DNA from: Yamagishiella unicocca
Lineage: Eukaryota > Chlorophyta > Chlorophyceae > Chlamydomonadales > Volvocaceae
Direction of reading: 5' to 3'
DNA: 64,000 nt
Assembly (NCBI GenBank): GCA_003116995.1
Contig: BDSL01000046.1
Location: 496,001-560,000, forward strand
Both the position numbers and the translations under genes were made by a program. Each line of letters opens with the position of its first letter. Positions within the stretch are counted from its first letter, which is position 1. The notes under the pieces are model-generated. The model worked only from the letters and a program-made list of their open reading frames with translations. It did not search any database and was not told where the DNA came from. Shown piece after piece: positions 22,023 to 32,479 of the stretch.

Positions 22023-22562
22023 TCAATCATCATCCACGCCGTCGTCATCATCTATCCCATCGTCACCACCATCATCATCGTCGCTGTCACCACCGCCCCT
22101 CGCCGCGAGCACCCCCCGGGGGCTCCGCACCGCCGCGGCAGCCGGTCCGTCGGATCCCTCGCCACTCCCCACCGCCCCCGACTCATCCGGGCCGCTGCTA
22201 CTCGTCCCCGCCAAACCCACAGTGCCGTCACCTGACACCGCGTGGCCATCCCCCGACGCCGACGCCTCCGCCTCCGTCGGCCCCGTCATAGCCCGCCGGA
22301 GCTCGTAATCGCGGGCGTCCCATGGGACGGTAACCCCAGGCTGCGGGTCGATGGGCATCAGGAGCATCAGGGGCTCGAACCCGGCTCGCTGCGTCAGCTC
22401 CTGCGCGACGCGCGCCATGACGGCTGCGTCGGACGACGGCTGCAGCTGCTCCTGCAGCTTCCGTGTCATTGCGGCGTCGGGCTTGGCGGCAGAAAGGGCC
22501 TTTAGCACCTTCTCCTTTTCCGTTGGGTCCATCCTGCAGAATCTGGACGTTGGACGCCACAT
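22023..22562 (-). CDS. Hypothetical acidic-tailed protein, single exon
   Basis: A 179-codon ORF starts at ATG 22562 (a second ATG at 22532 gives 169 residues). The first half is helical and charged (MDPTEKEKVLKALSAAKPD, LMLLMPIDPQPGVTVPWDAR); the second half is Ser/Gly/Ala-rich and ends in an almost pure Asp/Gly tail (DSDDDDGGDDGIDDDD) before TGA. I do not recognise the family. The composition and the fact that only one frame looks protein-like favour a real gene, perhaps with more exons upstream. It lies between the two 120-bp direct repeats. Confidence 0.45.
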   Translation of the reverse strand: MWRPTSRFCRMDPTEKEKVLKALSAAKPDAAMTRKLQEQLQPSSDAAVMARVAQELTQRAGFEPLMLLMPIDPQPGVTVPWDARDYELRRAMTGPTEAEASASGDGHAVSGDGTVGLAGTSSSGPDESGAVGSGEGSDGPAAAAVRSPRGVLAARGGGDSDDDDGGDDGIDDDDGVDDD

Positions 22563-23104
22563 GTACGTCGAAATTTGTTCGCGAAAGCAAGCAGCACTAA
22601 GGTTGCTAATGCAAGACTCAACCCATAGTGCTACTCAAAAGGCTGAATCAAGCTGCTTTGGGCTCACGCCATTCCGTGGACGAGTCGGGCCCCATCTTGC
22701 AACAAACTCGGACGCCTGCGTCGTACAATGCGCCTTTCCCCGAAGCCATCCCTGAGACGGCGCGAGGAGCATCAGTGCAACAGCAGTCAAATGCTTGCAC
22801 CCAGAAGGGTCTCTTGTGCCCTCACCGCTCGTTTGGGAGCAAGCTGGTGGGAGGTGGCGGCAAGGGGCAGGCGGCGGTGTATGTTGCCCGGCGACGGAGG
22901 GAGGGGGAGGGAGGCAGGATGACTCCGCCGCAACGTGAAATACGTTGACGGGCATGGCTGGCTTGGCTGCGGCATCAAACGTGTTGGGCTGTCATAGCCC
23001 ACAAGGCAGGTGCATTCACACAAGGAAAGGAGCATCGCGGCACAACAAGCAGTTAAACTATGCACCCCAGGAGAGTCCCCTCGTGTGCTCACCGTTCGTG
23101 GGTA

Positions 23105-23690
23105 GGTCGCTAGTAGGTGGTGACCACTGTCGACGGCTGGGGCGGTGGCAGTGGTGGAGGCGTGCCAGGCTGCGGGCGGAACTGAATGTGGTTGCAGGGG
23201 GGGTACTGGTGGAGGCGACAGTGGTGGAGGCGTGCCAGGCTGCGGGCGGAACTGAATGTGGTTGCAGGGGCGGTACTGGTGGAGGCGACAGTGGTGGAGG
23301 CGTGCCAGGCTGCGGGCGGAACTGAAGGTGGTGGCAGGGGTGGAACTGGTACAGGCGGCAGTGACGGAGCCGTGCCCGGCGGTGGGCGGGGCCAAAGGTG
23401 GTGGCAGGGGGAGTACTGGTGGAGGCGACAGTGGTGGAGGCGTGCCAGGCTGCGGGCGGAACTGAAGGTGGTGGCAGGGGGGGTACTGGTGGAGGCGACA
23501 GTGGTGGAGGCGTGCCACTGAAGGTGGTGGTGGAGGCGTGCCACTGAAGGTGGTGGTGGTGGGTGTACTCACAGTCTCAGGTGGTGGTGGTGGTGGGTGT
23601 ACTCACAGTCTCAGGTGGTGGTGGTGGTGGGTGTACTCACAGCCTCGCAGTGGTGGAGGCGTGCCACTGAAGGTGGTGGCAGGGGGTGTA
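23105..23690. repeat. 70-bp minisatellite followed by a shorter GGT-rich repeat
   Basis: The 10-mer CGTGCCAGGC (or a close variant) recurs at 23161, 23231, 23301, 23371, 23441 and 23511, a strict 70-bp period. From 23520 the array changes to units of about 33 bp containing TGTACTCACAGTCTCAGG and (GGT)n. Both strands carry long spurious ORFs here. Confidence 0.9.
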
Positions 23691-23691
23691 C

Positions 23692-23811
23692 TTAGCCCGT
23701 TGCAAGCTCCATCTGGCTATTTTTAGAATTACAAGACACAAAGGATTGAGAAAGAAAGATTCTCTCACACATCGTCCAAGTACGTCACTCGCAAGTTCCC
23801 CCTAGCGTGCC
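23692..23811. repeat. 120-bp direct repeat, right copy
   Basis: Second copy of the 18711-18830 repeat, same orientation, 4981 bp downstream and directly abutting the minisatellite. Confidence 0.75.
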
Positions 23812-26365
23812 GCCACCGGACCCCACCCCTTCACACAGCAGCGACCAGCATACGACGTTTAGCCACTCAGGCACCAAGCAAGGACCTTAGCCTAGATGAT
23901 GCGCTGATAAAGCGTGCAACAGGCGTCGCTCAAATCTAAAAGACACCCGAACCAGTCGCTAGATACCAAACGCGGTCATACATGCACCCGTCGTCATAGT
24001 GTGGGGGCATGTGGGGGGTGTTTCGGTGTCGGGCCAGGGGGCCGGTAGGCGCCTTGCATGCAATGGGATGCGGTGGGGCAAGTGGTTTCGTGTGAATGGG
24101 GGCTGCGGGTCAGGCTCAGAGTTGTTGATCTCGCCGTGACCGGTGCTAGACACCGGCCACGACTGGACACAGCTCGGAGCAGCGCCCGGAGCGACGGGTG
24201 ATATGGCACGTGGCAAGCTGAGGAGCTCGCGCTTGCTCGGCCTGGCTCTGCCGGACTGCAGCGGGCCAGTCCTAACCTGCGCCTGGACCGTGAGCTCGTG
24301 GCTGCGTGCATCGGCCAGTGCGTGCGTTTCGTGCCTCCCTCCCTTGGTTATGGGGGTCCTTGTGAAACCGGGTGGCTGAGCCGAGTTTGGCCTCCTGGGA
24401 TGAAGCGTGCTCGTGCTGAACTCCGATTTATAGGTGCCAAACGCCCGTGAACGCCGTACATGTCATGACCCCATGGAAGAAGGGCTAAGGGTGCGTCCGC
24501 CTGGTTCCGGTCGATGAAAGGGTCTTAAGTACGTCGCACCTGGCTTGGCGCGTGTACACGCACTGCACACGGATCTGTGCCCTCCAGGGCAGCTGCTGCA
24601 TCCTCTTCCATGCCCTCATATGCGACAAGCCTGTACGAGCTGAAGCCACCATCGCACCGTATGTGCTGCCCACCTGTTGTTGCCGTACAGAAGGAACACC
24701 ACGTAACGTGTTTATTTGTTGCTGTACCCTACGCGTACATGTTGCGACATGCTTGCAGGCATCGCGCTGGGCAGCTTCCTGGGCCACACCAACACCGTGA
24801 CGGAGTAGCTGCTGGTGGCGGTGGCGGATGCATTCCCCGACAAACGGAAGCCTGGAAACGGTGTTAACGGTGTGTGTAAGGGTGCTTGATGCAATGGCGG
24901 CATACGTCTCATGGTACGCCAGCTTGTCCAACCTGTCGGTTAGGATGGCACCCTACTGCTGGTCAGTATGCCGTCGCCGCCATTGCAGTGACCATACAGG
25001 CCCTTCACATATTCTCCCAACAGCAATGAAGTACGCGATTCCGGTTAACGACGCACACCGTCAACCATAACCGCAGACATATGATGAAGTGCATGTCGAC
25101 CTGTGCTCGCCGCGATTGGCATTGCTTGATGTACAAGGCTGGATGAAATGGATGAAAGTAGGGGGCTTGGCGCATGTATTCCGGCACGTCCTGGAGCTTA
25201 CAAGCATATGGCGATTATCCTTAACAGCCTTGTAGGCTCAGGCCGCACCGTTTTGAAAAACGGAATGACGAGAAGCGCAAGTTGGCCAGGTTTGGATCCC
25301 CATCGGGATGGCTCCGACTCTGACACGCACTGACCATTATCACTACACTACTGTAGTCTAATTAAGGCCATCACCGTGCCACTTCCACTTTGGTTGGTGG
25401 GTGTAGCAGAGCCTCACATGCTGCCGGACCATGAGGACCAAGTCCAAATGGTCATGCAACCGCCATGTACGGACGGCGGCGTCCCACGCGAGCACCCACG
25501 ATCCCATCACTTACAATGCTCCGCCTGCTGCTGCCCGCTCCCTCACGCAGGACGCCACCTGCTGCAGCCGACGGTCAACAAGGCAAGGCCTATTCCTCTG
25601 ATGCGGAGATTGGCGCCGTCCTGCAGTCCTTCAAGATGCCTACGTTACGAAGTGAGCGAGCGGACAGCATGCAGACTATAGGCCTAATACATGCGTATCT
25701 TGTCGTACTGCACTGTCGTGCGACTTACGACAAGGATGGGAGATCTGTTCGATTGATGCGTCCTGCTGCAACAGGCCTTTGACCACCGCCCCTCAACCGT
25801 TTCGTGGTGCGCCGTGCTGGTGGCCTGCCCCTACTAGGGCCGGAACATCGCAAGGTACTCCTCCTGTGTTTTGTTTTCCTCTGCCTCCTCCTCCTGGTCG
25901 CGGGTCGGAGGGAGGCAATTGCTGCCCCTCAGCAACTGCCGCACTGACCGCCACCAACACAGTGCCACCCGCTCCACTGCAACGACTTCAGGTGAGGTTG
26001 ACGGCAGCAGGCGTAAGGGCCATCTAGACCCGCCATCCACGTGCCACCACACTTACCCTACGCCCATGAAGGCCCGTATACACACGCCGCATCACCCTCG
26101 CTGGTCACACCCAGGTACACCCTCCGCAGCCAGCAAGTCCACGCCACTCGCCACCCATCCATGCTACTTGCATCGTTGCAACTGCTAATGCATCGCCTGA
26201 CGCTAGTGCTACAGCAGCGTCAGGCACCCTGTGGCAGGCACCATGGCCAATCGCCAGGGGCCGCAACCCATCACCACACGCAAGCGAGCGCATAGCAGCT
26301 GCAGCTCACAGCCGGGCTGGCGCGACGCCGACACCAGGACCGGTCTACCTGCGGTCGGCAAGTCA
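23812..26365. other. Interval with no recognised gene
   Basis: Several short ORFs occur on both strands. On the + strand a segment at 24761-24850 reads ALGSFLGHTNTVTE, then a TAG, then LLVAVADAFPDKRKP, which looks like a broken coding stretch. The + ORF 25465-25782 (106 residues, containing DAEIGAVLQSFKMPTL) is possible but unrecognised. I would not call a gene here from sequence alone. Confidence 0.3.
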
Positions 26366-29300
26366 TCACGATGCTGCCAGCCACGCGTGCTGCAGCGCCG
26401 CCTCAGCGCTGGTCACCTGCCGGGTGGCCAAATCCTGCTGCAGGTGCTGGCCACTGTCGCTGAGCGCAAACGGAAGGCGCGCCATCAGCTCCGCCAGCAG
26501 GCACAGGTCGGATTCGCGCGTGTAGCGGCCCGTGGCCGGGTCCAGGATGCTGAGGTCCGGCCACGAGCCCAGATGGAACTGCGGCTGGCGGCAGTCCTCG
26601 GCGCAGTCCGCGCGCGCTGTGGGGTATGTGCACATGGAATGTGTGCGCAGCAGTTGAGCAGTGAAACGTATACACCAGAAGTATGTCAGCAAGGTCACAT
26701 ACCCCTAACTTGCCTGCGTGCTCCAGGTCGATGAGCACGTATGTGCCCGGCGAGCTGGAGGGTGACGACTGCGAGGCTGCTGGCAGCAAGATCACATTCG
26801 GCCACCGGATGTCCCGGTGCACGAAGCCTGCAGTCAGGGCATCAGGCGTAAGATATCGTCTCAGGGCAAAGTGCTCACGGCTCCAACGGCGCCGTGAAGG
26901 CCACTTCTTCGCCAGGCGCCTGCCTTGCTCCTATGGGGCTGGCCAGCGCAGGCACGACAGGATGGGCTCCATGCAAGTCTGTTTGCCGCCCCCGGCGATG
27001 ATGATGACGACATGCGCATAGGTACATGCAGCGCGCGACATACACTGTATCCCCCACCTGCCGCGTGAAGCGCCGTTACACCCGTCAGCACGTCCCACCT
27101 GCCGCGTGCAGCGCCGCTACGCCCGTCAGCACGTCCCGGACCGCCTGCTTCAGGCCGGCCTCGTTCCGGGGCGGTCCATGCAGCGGCAGCCCCACGGGCT
27201 CCAGGTGCAGCACCAGCGTCGTGCTGTCGTCCTGCATGCGGATGCTACCGCTGTGCAGGCGGACCAGGTTGGGGCAGTGCACGCGACCAATGGCGTTGTA
27301 CATCTCCTACACGCATGCACGGGTTGGCGGGGGCTTAGGAAGGTGATGGCAAAGGCATGCCTAGGCAATCGAAAGCAACCACGGCCGCTAGTTATTGTTA
27401 TCCTCGACGCCAAGCCATCTTGAGGTGCGCCCGCCGCTCTGCCCTGCAGCTACCGGCACTGGTGTCTTTGAGCGGCGCCAACTTATCCCACTTCAAGGCG
27501 CTTGAGCCCCGAACAAACACCTCCGTCTTCCTCAGCGTCAGGCGATGTGCCCGATGGTTCTACGTTTCGGTCTGGAACTCACTGTAACCGTTATAACAAC
27601 AACCTGCGTGGGCTCGCTCCACCCCCCACCCCTACGTACACGCAACCTACCACAAGCGTCGTGAAGTCCATGACGCTACCGTGCTGCTGTGAGAGGTCGA
27701 CACGCTTCTGAACAAAGTCTGCGAATGAGAAGGGATGTGGTTGTGTCACGCCACCACCCACATGCTGGTTTTGGGAGAGGCAGGACACCGCCGCATCGTC
27801 ATCCATTGATTTTGGCTTTCTCTGCCTCAGCTCTTGCCCCGGCCCAGGCATAACGCGCCCCTTGCCTCTGCCCCTTGCATATTTTCAGGCTTCCCGCCGC
27901 CAACCGTCCACACTTGTCGGGCGAGGCCCCGGCCGCGTAGCAGCTTCCGGGTGCACTCTCCCCCACTCGCTCGCTCGCTACATTTTGTGGAGACATTTTT
28001 TGTTTGTGGTGGAACCTCTCTGCCAGACGCACCATGCACGCGCACCTTGGAACATGACCACACTGCGCACGACGTTGCCGCGGGGCCCCACCACCTTGAT
28101 CGCGCCACCAAGGGCCATGGAGATCGGTGGCGCGTGGGGCGCGTATGCCGCAAGCGCTTGAAGGACCTTGAGAGTGTGGTGCACGACCTTGATGCGACCA
28201 AGGGGTTTGCTGATGTCCAGGCGGACGCTGATGGGCGCCACCTCCACTGCACCGCCGCGGCTGCATGGAAAGGGGCATGCATTATGGATTCCAGTTGGTC
28301 AGCAAGTTCAACACATGCACAATACATACACTGCAGCCGGCCCACCTCGTGATTGCAAAGAACTGCACCACACTGCCGGCGGACGCGTAGGCAAACATGC
28401 AGGGCATGCTGACGCCCGGCAGCAGGGCTGGGTTCCTGCAACATGGAATGCAAGCCTGGATGAGCGATGTCGCATCGGCGAAGGCCAGTGTGAAGGAGCG
28501 CGTGAATGCCGGGAGGCGGGAGGGTGGCAGTTGCAGCAGATGAACCTAGAACAACTTGCCACAGGCTGGCTAGCAGCATACCACGAGGTCGGCATCTTAT
28601 TCTTCAACTCCTCGATAGCGTTCTGTGTGTAAACGCGCAGCAATGCGGGTTCATAATCCATGATCAAAAACCGGTTCGGTGCCAGATGCCAGGATTGTCA
28701 GCTGCCCGCTGTGCCAGCCACCCCAACCACGCATCTTAGCAATGGTAGGACAAGCCTTAGATGGCAGAGCCGTCATTGAGCCGTCATTGCCCATGGCGAT
28801 CAAACCGTGCAGGGTCAGAGGGGAGCCTGCTGAGAAAGAGGCAGATGCACACCTACCTGCAGCTCTGAGGTGTTCGCCCTCTCCTCGCCCTTGAAGAGCA
28901 GAACGTTGGACACCCAGAAGAGGAAGTCGGGGCGAAGCTTCCATGCTGCACACAACAGAATGTCGACATGAAACTAGCACGTGAAACACCGCGTAGTAGT
29001 GGACTTAGTGCCGCACGAGCTCACCTGCCCGCCCACCCACGCACCTGTTACGCCGGACTGGTCTGCGGTGTTGCGGTCCATACGCCAGTCCAGATCCAGG
29101 CTTGCAGCGGCAAACGACAGCGGTGCGTCAACCAACAGGCTCATCCTCACGGTGGTCATGCTCTCTGAGCCTCCGGGCTGGTAGTCGAACAAGCCATTCA
29201 GCGCGGCCGTCGTGATTAGGCTAAGCTGGTGTGCGTTTGCAGCAAGCCCATCAAGCGGCTGCGCCACCACGTACTCCTGCAGCTCACTGCTGCTGTTCAA

Positions 29301-29540
29301 AGCGGCTTGCCCCATCACACCATGCACCGGCAGCTTGGCACCGAGCGGCTGGCCCAGGGCCCCCACTGGTGCGTTCGTGCATACCAGCAGGCCGACATCA
29401 GTCGCGCCCGAAGGTTGTGGCTTGAACAGGACACGCCTGATGTATTCTTGGCTGGTGTCAGGTCCACCTGCCGGGGCATGTAAGCCGTACGTGCGATACC
29501 CGGCTATGTTAGCCGTCGCGGTCGGGGGAATAAACACCAA
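26366..29540 (-). CDS. Nuclease-like + kinase-like domain protein (Crinkler/REase-kinase type), N-terminus unresolved
   Basis: Nine exons join in phase: 29540-29045, 28945-28857, 28622-28582, 28435-28346, 28260-28046, 27718-27651, 27306-27099, 26827-26714 and 26616-26366 (TGA); 523 residues. The 29540 exon begins after an acceptor (no ATG), so a 5' exon is missing. Segment RPDFLFWVSNVLLFKGEERA resembles the RPDF...KGEEK signature of restriction-nuclease-like regions in Crinkler-type and related kinase-fused proteins. FAYASAGSVVQFFAIT and ISVRLDISKPLGRIKV follow. The C-terminal part is kinase-like: FVQKRV, EMYNAIGRVHCPNLVRLHSG, LTGVAALHAAGFVHRDIRWPNV (catalytic loop HRDIRWPN) and VLIDLEHAG in place of DFG. 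Assignment to the class is from remembered motifs, not a search. The last intron uses a GC donor (GCAG|GCAAGT). Function is unknown. Confidence 0.65.
27053..27134 (-). repeat. 41-bp tandem duplication across the 5' splice site of the kinase-like gene
   Basis: Two copies of a 41-bp unit (CCCACCTGCCGCGTG... on the + strand) start at 27053 and 27094. In transcript sense the first copy holds the exon end (LTGVAALHAAG) and the donor G|GTGGGA at 27098; the second copy, now intronic, repeats nearly the same coding end and another donor. Confidence 0.75.
27541..27610. repeat. Dispersed repeat of about 50 bp, copy 1 (intronic)
   Basis: CGATGTGCCCGATGGTTCT followed by GGTCTGGAACTCACTGTAAC recurs at 47322-47385, and its second half recurs in reverse orientation at 34564-34660. 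Copy 1 is inside an intron of the kinase-like gene. Confidence 0.65.
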
Positions 29541-31547
29541 CTGATCGGCATGTATGTGTGCACGTTTACCGACCCCTTAACGACGGTTGACCGACCCACC
29601 CGATAACCGACACTCTCGGTCACCCAAAACGACCCCTAACCGGCACGTTTATGCCATAAAGCATGAGCATCTCAAAAGGGGATTAACCCTAGGCCCCACG
29701 GTGCGACGTGCGGGTCTTTGCGACTACCTGCCCGCCAGCGGCGCAGCACGCATAACACTGCATGCTAGCGGCATGTGGGTCCTGCGCGTATCATATTGCC
29801 ACATGCTGACTCGCTTGCGTTCGTCTGCCATACAGTAGCTACACAGTCAGGAAGCGCAATGATAGAGAGCAGATGTCCATCTATGTATGCCACTAATTCA
29901 CCCAACCGCGTCTGACATTGCACTAAGAGGTAGGTTGCGATGACTGCACCTACGGCAGTAGCCGTATTGGAGATCCCAATTGAAAACGTGCTAGAGGACA
30001 TCAGGCGGCTTTTGTAATATACCGGTAGCCATAGGCCCCATGTTGCGACGTACGGGTATGTGCGAAATGTGCCGCGAAATGTAGCGAGCAGCAGCGGAAA
30101 AGGGCGCAAACATAGCGAGCAAACATAGCGAGCAGCAGCGGAAAAGGGCGCAGGGCATGCAGAACTAGGCGACGACGCCTGTAAGCATGAAAATGCGTAA
30201 CCGCGGATGACGGGAAGGCGTAAGAACCCCAGCTTACAACGCCTATCCTCCCCTTGCGCCGGGAGCCACAAGAAGTATGGCAACAGGCTGCAACAGGCGT
30301 CATCCATATCCCTGGAGGTCAGCAAATTGCTATGCAACAACTCCCGCAGGGCGTGGCTCACGCCTATTATAGCTGTATACGCAACCAGCAAAAGCTGCAG
30401 CCGCAGGTTAGACGTCGTCCACACCAGGCACGTCAGGAGTGCACGTACACAGCATACTGGCGGCCTTCAGAGCTGCTACAACGTTGTTTGACCCCAACCC
30501 CACGCACCTGCCGGCACAGCGGCTGTCGGGCCTGCATAACAGGTATGGCAAGGGGACAACAAAGGGGCAGTGGGATTAGCGTGAGCTCCCACACATCATC
30601 GGCGAAACAAGTTCAGGGCACAGGACTCGCTCTTACATGGCAATCATGGTGCCGATAGCTACTGAGTTTTGTTGATGGTCCCTCTCTGTTTGCACACCGC
30701 GCCCAACCTGTACAGACAGCTCCGCTCTGCATTCCGCCAAGGGGAAAAACGGTCTGTTCGCGGCTATTTCTTCCGTCATTTCACCAACGTTTTTGCGCGC
30801 GGCCTCCCAGCACCCGCTCTAGCGCATTTATTTTGTGTACTGCGTGCTTCCGTTGTGCACTCGGCCAGGCGAACATGTGGTCCGTCTCGGCTGTTTCTCC
30901 GGCCACTATTCTTTCGCATCGGCGGTAGAATTTCGGCATCGGCGATAGGGTATCTAATTACACGGTCTCGGCCCTCACTTGAGGGCTCGGCTACTTTTGC
31001 AGGTCATGGCAGGGGGAGCAGGGCCTCACCTGCAGGCGCCGCACTTCCTGCGCCTGGGCCAGCCGCCGCGCCTGCACAAGGGGTAGGGTAGGAAAAGCAT
31101 GAGAGCTGCATGCCACTGCCCATGCTAGCTGCACCGGCTCAACCGGCAAAGGGAGCAAAGGGAAGCAGCTGTAGCTTCCGCGTTGCGACGTGCGAGCCTG
31201 TGCGAACTCTCGCGATACCACGCATTTCCAAACACCGGCTAGTAGCTCGATGCGGTCTGGTGTGTGGGGTGGGGTGCGGGGTTGGGCGCGAGGAGTGCTG
31301 ACACGCGGCGGAGGTGGGGTGTGCGTTTCGAGCACCAGGGCTTGTCGACCCAGGGCGCTTCCAGTATCGCAAACCATGACTAATGCGTGCGCGCCACAAC
31401 AACGTCAAGGTGCCTAGGAGAGCCGGTGGCAGGAGCCGCTGCGATCGCAACTGAGTGGACGCAAACTCGCAGGGCGGCTTCACGCGGCATGCATAACGCC
31501 CCTGCTAGCTACATGCGCATCTCAAAAGAGAGCAGCCGTAGCCGGTC
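29541..31547. other. Possible 5' intron(s) of the kinase-like gene; unrecognised membrane-like ORF on - strand
   Basis: A - strand ORF at 30424-29765 contains hydrophobic segments (VGAVIATYLLVQC, LQLLLVAYTAIIG) and a short duplicated block at about 30094-30155. A candidate 42-nt exon at about 31078-31037 (ARRLAQAQEVRRLQ between AG and GTGAGG) sits between the 31844 ORF and the 29540 exon, but the phases do not close. I cannot decide whether this is intron or a separate decayed gene. Confidence 0.3.
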
Positions 31548-31844
31548 TCACTCACTCCGGTCCTGCGCCTCCTGCGCCTCCTTCAGGTTCTCCAGGGCAG
31601 TAGGTAATAGCACGTCACCGTCCCACTCACCCACGACTCCGGCTTGCTGCAGGATGCGAATTAGGGCGATTTCCAGGCCCGCCTCGCGCAAGTCCTCCTC
31701 GCGTGCAGCCTCCAGCGCGGCTAAGTTCATATAGCGCCTCTTGACCAGCAGCTGCAGGTCGTCATCCCGAAAATTCGCTAGCTGATCAGGGTTGAGCTTG
31801 GTCGCAAGGCCATCCCAAATTGTGAGCAAATTGTGAGCAGCCAT
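31548..31844 (-). CDS. Small helical ORF, possible first exon of the kinase-like gene
   Basis: A 98-codon ORF from ATG 31844 has a clean helical, SAM-like pattern (MAAHNLLTIWDGLATKL, DDDLQLLVKRRYMNLAALEA, GLEIALIRILQQAGVVG). It ends in a Gln/Glu-rich stretch at a good donor (CGGA|GTGAGT, 31555) just before its stop. Position, strand and the donor suggest it is exon 1 of the gene whose exons resume at 29540, supplying an N-terminal interaction domain. The linking exon was not found with matching phase, so it could be an independent gene. Confidence 0.45.
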   Translation of the reverse strand: MAAHNLLTIWDGLATKLNPDQLANFRDDDLQLLVKRRYMNLAALEAAREEDLREAGLEIALIRILQQAGVVGEWDGDVLLPTALENLKEAQEAQDRSE

Positions 31845-32479
31845 TTGAATGGGTCAGAGCGGGGACGTGCGGTAGGACTGGGGGTAGCCCGGGAGTCTGG
31901 GATATCAGCTTACCGGCCGATGGGCATGCCGACTTCTCACTGTAAGGCGCGCGTAAGGCCCTAATGGCCGTACTTCGCTCCGCGTGACAAATGTACACAT
32001 CACGACTCGATAGTCAACGACTATAAAAGGAAGTCCTCTTTGTGCCTGCTCGGTAGACATAACGTTGGGGGATCATCTCCTCCACAGGCCGTATTCATAG
32101 TACGACAAGCTTCTTCCTAACCCTACTGTTATCTAAAGGGGTGAGACCCATTGAGACACCATCCCAAGTGTGACTCTGTGGACTCTGTGGATATCGACTC
32201 GGTGGACATCGATAGGCAGTATTATATTTATTTAGTACAATGCCACTACCGCTAACGTTGTAGGCCGTGAAATATTTGCAATGGTTCGACACAGTTTCAG
32301 CACAGCCCGTACGCAAGGAAAGCCTCACACGCCCCTGATACATATCGCGGGCATTACATTCGCAACTTATATCAGATATACAGAGCAGTTGCTTGGCAAA
32401 CAATGCCAGCTCCGCACGTATAGCGTTGCATCGAACCCTCTGTGCTACCGGAGACGACTGGAGGTAATGCGTCCCTCCC

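Noticed and set aside
22787..23572. 261-codon Pro-rich - strand ORF
   Set aside because: Translation of the 70-bp minisatellite; no independent evidence of coding.
23760..23811. TYLDD-like peptide on the - strand of the 120-bp repeat, resembling reverse transcriptase YxDD or fibrillin (PAP) ends
   Set aside because: Only about ten residues match before a stop; too short to support either family.
32020..32030. TATAAAAG as a promoter
   Set aside because: No credible + strand coding exon follows it; on the - strand it is not positioned as a TATA box for the 31844 ORF.
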